Source of the DNA: Sceloporus undulatus
Lineage: Eukaryota; Chordata; Lepidosauria; Squamata; Phrynosomatidae
Length of the DNA: 64,000 nucleotides
Assembly (NCBI RefSeq): GCF_019175285.1
Contig: NC_056526.1
Location: 118,229,421 to 118,293,420, forward strand
Reading direction: 5' to 3'
The notes beneath the pieces are model-generated. The model saw nothing but the letters and a program-made list of their open reading frames with translations, searched no databases and was not told the DNA's origin. Shown one piece after another: positions 11,426 to 20,900 of the stretch; the first letter of the stretch is position 1; each line of letters opens with the position of its first letter. Made by a program: the position numbers and the translations under genes.

Positions 11426-14278
11426 GGACTCATTGTCTGTCAGTGAGGCTGCTTTTTCCCTCAGGGCATCTGGGAAGTTGGTTTTCTGGGAGAGGGAACG
11501 GTCCCATTGTCTGTCCGTGAGGCATGCGTTCTGGTGATGCTGGGGTTGGGTTCTGGAGGGGGGCTCCTTGTTCGTCACGTAGCTGCTTTTCCGCGGGTGT
11601 CTGCGGAGTTGAGTGTGGAGTGGGAAAGGACTCCCATTTTCCCTATCGTGAGCTGCTTTTTCCCGTTTGCATGCGGGGAGTTGGTTTTCTGGGGTGGGAA
11701 AGGACTCCATTTTTCTTCATTGAGGTATGCTTTTCCCTGGGGCATGCTGGGGTTGGAGTCGGGGAGGGGGAAAGGACTCCCATTTTGCTGTCCGTGAGGG
11801 TGCTTTTTCCCTGGGGGCATGCTGGGAGTTGGAGTTCTGGGAGGGGAAAGGATCCATTTTCTGTCCGTGAGGTAGCGTTTCCGGTTTGCGCTGGGATTTG
11901 GAGTTCTGGGGGGGGAAAGGACTCCTTTGTCTGTCACGTGAGGATGCTTTTCGCTGCGTTGCATGCGGAGGTTGAGTTCTGGGAGGGAAAGGACTCCATT
12001 TTCTGTCACGTGAGATGCTTTTCCCTGGTGCATGCGGGAGTTGGAGTTTGAGTGGGAAAGGACTCCCATTTCTATCATGTGAGCTGAACTTTTTTCCCAC
12101 TTTGCATGCTGGGAGTTGGAGTGTCTGGGTGTGGGAAAAGGACTCCCGTTTTCTGTGCATTGAGCTGAACTTTTTCCCGCGTTGCATGCTGGGAGTTTGG
12201 AGTTCTGGGTGTGGGAAGACCCCTTTTCGTCACGTGAGGATGTTTTCCTCGGTGCATGCTGGGAGTTGGAGTTTCGGGGGGAAAGGACTCCATTTCTCAC
12301 GTGGTATGTTTTCCTCGGTCATGCGGGAGTGAGTTCTGGGAGGGGAAAGGACTCCATTTCTGTCAGTGAGCTGCGTTTCCGGCTTGGCATGCGGGAGTTG
12401 GAGTTCTGGGAGGGGAAAGGACTCCCATTTTCTGTCACGTGAGGTCATGCTTTTCCCTCGCGGGCATGTGGGGAGTTGGAGTGTCTGGAGGGGGAAAGGA
12501 CTCCCCTTTTCTGTCACGTGAGGCTGCTTTCCCTCTGTGCATGTGGGAGTTGGAAGTTCTGGAGGGGGAAAGGACTCCCATTTTCTGTCACGTGAGGTCA
12601 TGCTTTTCCCTCGGTGCATGCTGGAGTTGAAGTCGGGAGGGGGAAAAAGACTTCCTTTTGTATCATGTGAGCTGAACTTTTTCCGTTATGCGGGAGTTGG
12701 AGTTCTGGGTGGGAAAGGACTCCCAGTTTCTGTCAGTGAGCTGAACTTTTCCCCGCTTGCATGCTGGGAGTGTGGAGTTCTGGGGTGGGAAAGGACTCCC
12801 GTTTCTGTCACGTGAGGCTGACTTTTCCCGGTTTGCATGCTGGGAGTTGGATTCTGGGAGGGGGAAAGGACTCCCATTTTCTGTCACGTGAGGTACTTTT
12901 CCCCTTTCATGCTGGGAGTTGGAGTCTGGAGGGGAAAGGACTCCATTTTCCTGTCACGAGAGTGACTTTTTCCTGCTTTGCATGCTGGGAGTTGGAGTTC
13001 ATGGTGAGGGGGAGTAGTGAGGACTCCCATTGTTCTTTGTCACGGAGATGCTTTTCCCTGCGGCATGCTGGGAGTTGGGTAGTTCTGGGAGGGGAAAGGA
13101 CTCCCATTTTCTGTCACGTGAGGTGACTTTGTTCCCGGCTTTGCATGCTGGGAGTGTTGAGTTCTGGGATGGGAAAGGACTCCCATTTTCTGTCATCGTG
13201 AGGAGATCTTTTTCCCCTTTGCATCTGGGCGTTGGGAGTTCTGGGAGGGGAAAGGACTCCCATTTCTGTCATGAGCGACTTTTTCCCGCTTTGTGCATTG
13301 CTGGGAGTTGGAGGTCAGGGAGGGGAAAGGACTCCCATTTCTGTCACGTGAGGCGGTGTTTCCTCGGTGCATGCTGGAGTGGAGTTCTGGAGGGGGAAAA
13401 GGAATCCCATTTCTGTCACTTGAGGACTTTTTCCCGCTTTGCATGCTGGGAGTTGGAGTTCTGGGTGGGGAAAGGACTCCCATTTTTCTGTCACCGTAGG
13501 ATTGCTTTTCCCTCGTAGGCATGCTGGGAAGTTGGAGTTCTGGGAGGGGGAAAGGACTTCCCATTTTTTCCGTCACGTGAGGTGACTTTTTCCGCTTTGC
13601 ATGCTGGGAGTGGTAGTTTTCTGGGTGTGGGAAAGGACTCCCTTTCTGTCACGTGAGGCTGCTTTTCCCGTTTGCATGGCTGAGTTGGGTTGCTGAGTGG
13701 AAAGGACTCCCATTTTCTGTACTGAGCTGAACTTTTTTCCCGCTTGCATGCTGGGAGTTGGAGTTTCTGGGTGTGGGGAAAGGAACTCCATTTTTCTCTC
13801 ACGTAGGCATCTTTCCCCTCATGCATGCTGGGAGTTGGAGTTCTGTGAGTGGGAAAGACTCTCCCATTTTCTGTCACGTGAGTGTACGCTTTTCCCTCAA
13901 TGCATGCTGGGAGTTGGAGTCTGGGTGTGGGAAAGGACTCCCCATTTTCGTCACGTGAGGTAGAACTTTTTTCCCGCTTTGCATGCTGGGAGTTGGAGTT
14001 CTGGAGTGGGAAGGACTCCCATTTCTGTCACGTAGGAACGTTCCCGCGCATGTGGGAGTTGGATCTGGAGTGGAAAGACTCCCATTTTCTGTCACGTGAG
14101 GCTACGCTTTTCCCTCAAGCATGCTGGAGTTGGAGTTCTGGGAGTGGGAAAGGACTCCACATTTTCTGTCACGTGAGGTACGCTTTTCCCTCAGTGCATG
14201 CTGGGAGGTGGAGTTCTGGGAGTGGGGAAAGGACTCCCATTTTCTGTCAAGTGGGGCACGCTTTTCCCTAGTGCTGCT
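11426..14278 (-). repeat. Minisatellite array, inverted half
   Basis: Some 37 monomers of the same family in reverse orientation. Each reads GGAGTTGGAGTTCTGGGAGG, then GGAAAGGACTCCCATTTTCT, then GTCACGTGAGG, then a tail such as CTTTTCCCTCGGTGCATGCT. The same two tail types occur. The orientation flips at about 11,415-11,440 without a spacer of other sequence. Monomers near the right end (13,000-14,270) look slightly more uniform. The array stops at about 14,278 against a SINE fragment. Confidence 0.92.
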
Positions 14279-14279
14279 T

Positions 14280-14345
14280 GTGACTACCCAGCTCACCCAG
14301 TGGGTTTCCATGGCTGAGCAGGGATTCGTAACCCTAAACTAGTCC
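14280..14345 (-). mobile_element. tRNA-derived SINE fragment
   Basis: CACCCAGTGGGTTTCCATGG and GCTGAGCAGGGATTCG match the interior of the same SINE family seen at 22,545 and 40,100. The rest of the element is missing, so the array border cuts or abuts a SINE. Confidence 0.6.
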
Positions 14346-14458
14346 CAGGTTATCCTAGTCTAAATGCAAACCAATACACACCACAGGTCCTCATCGTCAT
14401 ATCGGTTTTAAACCCATACACAAGGCAGGGCTGGAGCACTAAAAATTTAAAAATAATA

Positions 14459-14683
14459 TACAGTCGGCCCTCCCTATCCATGGATTCTTTATCCACGGAC
14501 TCAAGCAGATGAGGCTTGAATTTATTGAATACATATATATATATATATATATTCCCAGAAAGCAAATTTTTGATTTTGCCATTTTATATAAGGGGCACTC
14601 TTTTACTATTCCATTGTATTAATGGAACTTGAACGTTCACAGATTTTGGAATCAAATCCCACAGAACCCACAAGGCCCACTCT

Positions 14684-14685
<2 letters not shown>
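14459..14685. mobile_element. Tigger-like (TcMar) non-autonomous DNA transposon
   Basis: The element begins CAGTCGGCCCTCCCTATCCA after a TA and ends with AACCCACAAGGCCCACTC before TA, as expected for TA target duplication. The interior has TTTATCCACGGACTCAAGC on the left and GAACTTGAACGTTCACAGAT on the right, which pair as subterminal inverted repeats. The structure matches the short Tigger derivatives common in amniotes. A TA microsatellite expanded inside it. Confidence 0.65.
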
Positions 14686-14718
<33 letters not shown>

Positions 14719-14719
14719 C

Positions 14720-14750
<31 letters not shown>

Positions 14751-14960
14751 TTCCATTTGCATATATACATGTCTTCCATTCTGGGTATACAGTGGTGGTG
14801 CACAACAACCATACATACAACCATACATACACATAACACACTGTATAAAAGAGTGGAATAAATATATATATGGAGTAAAAGGAAATCTATCATCTATCTA
14901 TCTATCTATCTATTCTACACACACCAGAGAGACACACACACACAACCCTTCTCTCCCGGC
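14686..14960. repeat. Simple repeats (CT, TA, CA, ATCT)
   Basis: CT run at about 14,690-14,714, TA run to 14,735, CA run to 14,750, CATA runs near 14,808-14,832 and an ATCT run at about 14,888-14,913. Confidence 0.85.
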
Positions 14961-14969
14961 AGGCCACCC

Positions 14970-15240
14970 GACTGAAAATTGCCCAGAACAATTGAACCTT
15001 TCTCCACCACCCCTCGTTCACGTGATTGTGCAATAATTGCGATGTGTTGTTATATATTTTACTGGTGTCCTACTATGTAATTTTTAATTTGGTGGAAGAG
15101 TGAGCGTGGGTATTGTGGTTTTAATGTTTGATCCTTATGTACCATATAATCATGTTGTTACCCCCCCCCCCCCCTTCCCGACCCGCCTCGATCCCCAAAA
15201 TGGAAGAGGCGGGATATAAATAATATTTCATTCATTCAAA
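14970..15240 (+). mobile_element. 3' tail of a LINE or SINE (L2/CR1-like)
   Basis: The end motif GAGGCGGGATATAAATAAT followed by ATTCATTCATTC is the usual tail of a squamate LINE/SINE group. A run of 15 or so C lies at about 15,160-15,174. The body is too diverged to assign. Confidence 0.45.
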
Positions 15241-15265
15241 TATTTCATTCATTCAGTCTTCACAC

Positions 15266-15392
15266 ACAACTGTATAACCAGAGTGGAAGAAAATGTATGG
15301 AAGGGTAAGAAATATCTATATATAAAAAGATCGGTTATTTTCTTCCACTTCCACATGATAATATCCTTCCACTCTGGTTTTATACAGTGTAT
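15266..15392. repeat. Inverted repeat, MITE-like
   Basis: ACTGTATAACCAGAGTGGAAG at the left pairs with CTTCCACTCTGGTTTTATACA at the right. The inner parts (AGAAAATGTATGG and so on) pair less well. A similar half-motif, CACTGTATAAAAGAGTGGAA, occurs at about 14,839. Confidence 0.5.
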
Positions 15393-15599
15393 TATGATAT
15401 ATCTTTTGTTCTTTGAGTGGTCATCTGCGATATCACACAAATGGGTTATTCTGGAACCTTCTTGGAGAACTGAGGCATTTTGGCAGCAGCCCCTTCCACT
15501 CTCCAACTGCCTTATGGCCAGTTTCCTCCGCCTAAACCCACGTTCCTTTTGTCCACCAGCCTAGCAGCGCATCTAGAACTCTTTTGACATTCATTTTCC

Positions 15600-16200
15600 T
15601 GTCTACTTTTAAAACTCAATTTGACAGGATCATCTGTGTTTTGGTGTAATTTTTACACCCGTTTGTTCATATTTTAATCAAAATGCTATGATTTTTTTTA
15701 AGATAATCTATGATACTTAAATTGATTTAAATTCTGAGGTAGTGTTGCTTTAACCAACAACTTGCTTACCAAAATGTGAATTTTAATTCTGAAATAAAGC
15801 TGTTTTAACGACAGCCTTAATGGCGATTTCTAGAGAATCGCGTACTTAAAGTGAATTTAAATTCTGAGGTGAAGTTGTTTAACGGCGCTTGCCTCGCCTT
15901 CGCATTCCAAGGCCCTTTCCCTTTCTGAGGAATGTTTTGGGTACAACACCGCTCACCTCATTTGGTGTGATTGGCAGAGCTCCCCCCCCCCTTTTTACTC
16001 TGAGGTAAAGTTTTTAGGCAAAGCCCCTTTTTGTTCTGAGGGAAAATTTTAAATGGGGCACTTTTCACCATCTATCTTGAGATAAACTTATAAAGTGGCC
16101 ACCGGCCGCCTTTTTTGCTGCGGACAAACTGTCTCAGGGCCATTTGCCTTGCTTTTGTCCTTCATTCCTGAGGAGACATTGTTACTGGTTGCCATGTCTT
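15600..16200. repeat. Degenerate tandem repeat built on TTCTGAGGTAAAGTTGTTT
   Basis: Similar blocks recur at about 15,730, 15,785, 15,860, 15,925, 16,000, 16,035, 16,075 and 16,170. Each has (T)TCTGAGG(T)(A/G)AAGTT followed by a T-rich and then GGC- or ACC-rich stretch. Spacing is irregular (35-95 bp), so this is an old, decayed array. Confidence 0.5.
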
Positions 16201-16204
16201 CAGT

Positions 16205-16510
16205 CTTCACCTGTCCCTGGCTTTCCGGGGTCAAACCAAATGGATGTCATCATCATTGGTCAGGACCTCCGGAGCCAAACCTACTGGCTTGCAGCCCAAC
16301 GTCAATCCTCAATGGTCCCTGACTCTGCCGAGTCATACCAGTTGGCTTCTAGCCCAGCTTCACGCCTCGTCAGTCCCTGCTCTGCCGGAGTCAAGCCTTT
16401 TGGCTGGCTGCACAACTTGGATTTTCATCGGCCCCTGACTCTCCAGAGTCAAACCATTTGGCTGGCAGTCCAATGTGGACCCTCACAGTTCCTGACGCCC
16501 TGAAGTCATA
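16205..16510 (+). repeat. Minisatellite, about 60-bp units, five copies
   Basis: Each unit has TCCCTGACTCTCC(G/A)GAGTCA, then AACCATTTGGCTGGC, then AGCCCAACGTC-like sequence. Units start at about 16,205, 16,262, 16,315, 16,372 and 16,432. Local open frames arise from the periodicity. Confidence 0.7.
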
Positions 16511-16514
16511 CTCT

Positions 16515-17165
16515 CTCTCTTTATTATTATTAACCTTTATTAGAGCGCTGTAAATTTACACAGCGCGTACATACAATCTTTAGTTAGACGGTTCCCTGCC
16601 CTCGGGCTTACAATCTAAAAAGACATGGACACAGAAGGAGAAGGGAGGGTGGAGGGAGAGGGTAGAGGTCCAGCAGAGTTCCCTCTACCTCCGAGGCCTG
16701 GACCAAGGCTGATGACGAGGACGGGAGGAGGGCCTGGCTTCATAATGGAAGGTTAATCATTTTTCCAGGGAAAATACATACTCACAAGTAGGATATGCAT
16801 ATACAGTAAATAGCAATACAGGGAATGTTTTGATAAACAGACAACAAAAGAACACCAAATAGCAAGTGACAATTATGCAATGCCTGGGAAGGCTATTCTG
16901 AACAGATGGTTTTTTCAACTCCGTTTTGAAGCTGGTTAAAAGAAGTGATGGCTCTTGTGTGGGGAAGAAGGTTCCAGGAGTGAGGGGCAGTGAGTGAAAA
17001 GGGCGAACCGGGATGGGGCAGAGGAAACCTTTGGCTGGGACAGCAGACCTTGACTAAAGGCTAGAAGCTTTAGGAGAGTCCTGGGAAGGGGAAGTGTGAG
17101 GGGGACAGACAGCCAAGGCAGCCCAGGAGTCTGGGTCAAAACCAGGCCCCCCCTTCAAAGAACAC
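16515..17165. repeat. Unclassified interspersed repeat
   Basis: The first 160 bp are the same family as 5,757-5,890. It then continues with GGAAGGCTATTCTGAACAGA, TTTTGAAGCTGGTTAAA, TGGGGAAGAAGGTTCCAGGA and TGAAAAGGGCGAACC. This order of blocks is seen in an old repeat that is widespread in amniotes, and the minus strand may be a decayed coding region of a LINE. I cannot name the class. Confidence 0.5.
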
Positions 17166-17204
17166 TGGATGGTTTCTGTAAGTGTCATTGATGCACTATT
17201 GCTA

Positions 17205-17310
17205 TTGAATGCCCCAGCCGGGGCTGGAACCCCTGGCGCCAGCCCTCGTCGTCGTGCGTCGGGCGCTCCACCCACTAGGCCCGCGCTGCGGCTGCTCTCC
17301 CCTACTCTTA
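17205..17310 (-). mobile_element. Possible tRNA-derived SINE head
   Basis: On the minus strand a GGCCTAGTGGGTGGAGCGCC stretch resembles an A box and GGGGTTCCAGCCCC resembles a B box, spaced as in a tRNA. It sits at the edge of the GC-rich promoter region. The call is weak, because GC-rich DNA can mimic it. Confidence 0.3.
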
Positions 17311-17329
17311 TTATTATTACTGCCATTCG

Positions 17330-17790
17330 GAAGGACGTTCCCATCCAGAGTGAAGGGAGGGGGGGCTGAATGAGGAGGACTGTACCATTCCAGGTTTGAG
17401 GGGAGGAGGATGGAACGAAGGTGGTCAGCCTCATTCATCCGAGAGAGGGAAGAAAGGAGGCTACGCGGAGCCCGCCACGCACCACCTGGAAGGAGAAGGC
17501 AAGGGGTACGCATGCGCAGTGGCATTACAGACAGGCTCACCGCGCTGGCCGCTCGGGCTAGCATGCGCGGTGACGATTAGGCTCATCTTAAGGAGGACTG
17601 GCCATAGAGAGGAGCAGGAGGAGAGAGCGGCTTGCATGCACGCACGGTGGCGCTTAGAAGCTCACCTTAAGGAAAAGGACCAGAGAGAGGAGGAGAAGAG
17701 AAGGGCCGGGTTGGGCTCGACTTCCGTTCCGGCGGCGCTGTCTTGGCGGATGGACACCGCGGCTGAGGGAGAGTGAGCGCCTGAGCGAGG
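17330..17790 (+). promoter_or_regulatory. SLC30A9: GC-rich promoter region of SLC30A9 with NRF1- and ETS-like motifs
   Basis: CpG-rich DNA without TATA or CAAT boxes leads into exon 1, as expected for a housekeeping gene. ACGCATGCGCAG at 17,508-17,519 and GCATGCGCGG at 17,561-17,570 are close to the NRF1 palindrome (GCGCATGCGC), which is common at promoters of mitochondrial genes. GACTTCCGTTCCGG at 17,719-17,732 contains an ETS-type ACTTCCG core. The transcription start was not determined. Confidence 0.65.
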
Positions 17791-17910
17791 ATGCTGCCGG
17801 CCTGGCAGCCCAGAGGAGGGGATGGAGCTGCTGCCTCTACCAGCTCCACCTGCTCCGGAGGAAGAACCGGGGCCCCGCGGGGATCCCCATCGTCCGCGCC
17901 GCCTGCCATG
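17791..17910 (+). CDS. SLC30A9: SLC30A9 exon 1 (coding part)
   Basis: The start codon at 17,791 begins M-L-P as in human. From 17,802 the sequence reads LAAQRRGWSCCLYQLHLLRR in a different frame, which matches the human pattern MLPGLAA...RCSWSSLCRLRL...RAAAC. The two parts join if GGC stood where only GC is present at 17,800-17,801. Read as assembled, the frame hits a stop inside exon 2. The donor GTCAGC at 17,911 is weak but gives the phase that exon 2 needs (G plus GA). Confidence 0.8.
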
Positions 17911-20900
17911 GTCAGCCCCCCTCTCTCCCCGTTCGATAATACTTGCCCACAGGGAGGGCATTGGGAACCCTTGCCAATAGGGGATCGCTGGGGACCCTTG
18001 CCCCATAAGGGGATCCGCTGGGGAGCCCTTGCCCATAGGGGATCGCTGGGAGACCCTTGCCCATAGGGGATCGCTGGGGAGCCTTGCCCATAGGGGGATC
18101 GCGGGGGAGCCCCTTGCTCCATAGGGGGATCGCTGGGGAGCCCTTGCCCATAGGGGATCACTGGGGAACACTTGCCCATAGGGGATCGTTGGGGAGCCCT
18201 TGCCCATTGAAAACTACCCAGCGTAGCGCTATGGTCAACTTTAACCTGAAGTCTCACCGAAAGGCCTAGAGATTCCTCAGGAGAACATCCACTAGGCATC
18301 TGTCGCTCCTCCAGGGCCATTCTGTGGTCAGTGCTGGCAGATGTTGACTACAGAATTACATTGGAGGGCCTGGAGATTCCTAGACAGGTGTTCTTCTCGG
18401 ATAAAACATAGTGTTTTTGTTATTTGTGGCTTCCCCACATCCACATGGGCCCTGTGCCCCAACCCCAGGAAATGCGGAGAGACGACGGTACAGTGTTTTG
18501 CGACCTTTGAGGTGGCCTAATACTAGACCTGTCGCCCTGTTAAGGATTTTGGAGTTTTGCCTGTGACTGACATTTGTAGAACCTTTGAGACTATCTGAAA
18601 GCAAGTGATTGGCAGCACGCGCTTTCCTAGACTTCAGTCTATTTCCTCAGATGATCTGAGGAAGTAGACTTTAGGCTATGTAAGCTCATACTGCCAGCTT
18701 CATTCTTTCAGTTAGTCTCAGAGATGCTACAAGATCTCTCTACATACTGATTCTACACATTAACGCTCTATATATCTTTGAATCCCGTGACTGACATGGT
18801 TATTCTTCCTTTCTCATGGTTTCTGAGACAGTTGATATTTGCTGCTGTTGTTCTGTGCCTTCAAACCATTTCTGATCTATGCCTTCCCCTGTGACTGGTT
18901 TTCTTGGCAAGATTTGTTCAGAGAGGCTGTCCTTTGCCTTCTTCATCTGAGGCTGAGAAAGTTTTTATAGGTTGCATCAAGGCTGTCCGTTTTCTTGGTG
19001 GGGACAAAGAGGGCTGCATCCATGTCCCCAAGTGCAGCGTTTGACTCTTTTCTGATGGACACTAGGACATCATTGTGGGCCATAAGCTGCTCTCCCTCCT
19101 GATGCCCATGATTGTGAAAAGGCAACCTTCTGCTGGCAGGGTTTAGTCTCTTCATTTGCACAGAATTGTCCTGGATGCTGTTCCTTCATTTTGATTTTAA
19201 TACACATCATGGGATAACAGGTAACATGCCAGATGTTGTTGGGCTATAGCTCCCAGCATCTCTCAACAAGTCTGATGGGAGTTTCAGTTCAACAACTTCT
19301 GGAGGGCACAAATTGTCCACCCCTGCTATAAAGGAGGGTGGGCTGTGAGTGAAATGGCTTCTAAATATAAAATTATTGAAAAGTCATTAATCATACTTAT
19401 AACTCACTTTTCCAGTGACTGTGAGTTGTTTACAATTGGCAACAAAATGGTGTACCATTTGTTTGGCATATAGGGCCCACTCTGTTCAGCTGTAATAGTA
19501 GAACTATATTGTTCACTTTCAGTGAGAGTGCTGCTGTTGGTTGCCCCAGCTAGCTGAGCTAAGGGATATCTACATGGGCCAGTTAAACCAGTTTCCTCCC
19601 ACTCTCACTGCAAACTGTCTACATTACGCAGGGCCAAATGATCGATTTTAGTGTGGATTGTCTTCATGACATGAGGACAATTCTACACCGAATCTGCCCT
19701 ATTCATGCCTCAAATGGTTTTACATAACTCATCTTTTCCTCCAGATCTTGCAGGAAAATTCAGTGCAGTGTTGGGTGGCTGTTTACACACTCATCCAGTT
19801 GTGCTGTCTGCCACTGCCACCACTGATGGAAGTCACTCTTTTTGAGGTCTCAGTGAGGCATCCAGCCATGTAATTGCTGCTGGGTGCCTCCTTTCTGAGC
19901 TCGGAGGGAGCAACACGCAGCGATGGCATCAAGCAGGATGCATGTGTATACAGATGCTTGGTGTCACTCTGGGGTGCAGAAGTAATGGGGGGAAATCTGG
20001 GCGCAGCCCTGGAGCCAGAATACTCCAGGAGCAGCCCTGAGTATTCTGGTCGGTGTAGATGAGTCCCAACCAAGTAAACATAGATAGCATTGTTATCTCA
20101 AACTTTTGGATCACTTCTCATGTTACTGGAAATGGAGAATTTGCTTCATTGAAGCAGCCACATTAAAAAGCTATGATTCCAGCCAATGCCCATCATATCA
20201 TGTGCTAAATTTCAATGGTTATAATTGTTCACGTGGCGCTATCTTTTAAGCCAGCAGTCACTTCCCCCATCTGAGGCAACAGAATAATACAAAAGGTCAT
20301 GTTGAAATCAGTGCTTTTCTGACTCTTAAGATAATGATCCTTTGTGCTGAATCCACATCACCAGTTGCTAATTACAGTGAGGTAGATGTATTAAGTTATT
20401 TATTTATTTCATTTAATTTATCTGCCTCCTTTCTCTCAAAAAATCAATCCCCAAAAAACTGGGTCGACTTATCCATGGCTGCATATAAATATTGTACCTT
20501 AATGCTTACAAAAAAAGGAAACCCCTTTTTCTCTAAGTAGAGTGGGAAAGGCGAGAGCTTAGTCCATCCCAGGGGAACCTAAAAGAAACACCAGCCCCTG
20601 TACTCTCTTTGCTATGGCACCGCTTCTGGCCTTTTTAAATGCCTAGGTGGAAAATAGAAGTAGCAGCGGCTCTTTGGTGCTTTCTCTCAAAGGAGCACCA
20701 TGAGAGTAGAGGAAGTCAGTGCTTCTTTTATGTTCCCAAGGGACCAACTAAGTTTTTGCCTTTTGCCACTCTACAGAGAATTTTTTTTAAAAAAGAGAGT
20801 TAATACTGTACCTTAAGTCTTGCCTTTATATTCTTTTTGACATGTGTGTATTATCTTAGTCCCATCTGCGTCTGATCACTTTTGCCACACATTGCACCGT

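Noticed and set aside
5935-14278. CRISPR-like array
   Set aside because: The whole 76-bp unit repeats. There are no unique spacers between short repeats, and the genome is a vertebrate.
5899-14311. Dozens of overlapping open frames of 60-246 residues on both strands
   Set aside because: They follow the 76-bp repeat, change frame at each monomer because of indels, are Pro/Ser/Arg-rich on one strand and Gly/Trp/Phe-rich on the other, and have no splice or start context.
17791-18066. 91-residue open frame starting at the SLC30A9 ATG
   Set aside because: It runs through the donor into the intron 1 VNTR in the wrong frame. The true exon 1 frame is restored by one base and ends at 17,910.
17662-18320. 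Minus-strand frames of 181 and 217 residues
   Set aside because: Both are the reverse of the 30-bp VNTR and the GC-rich promoter.
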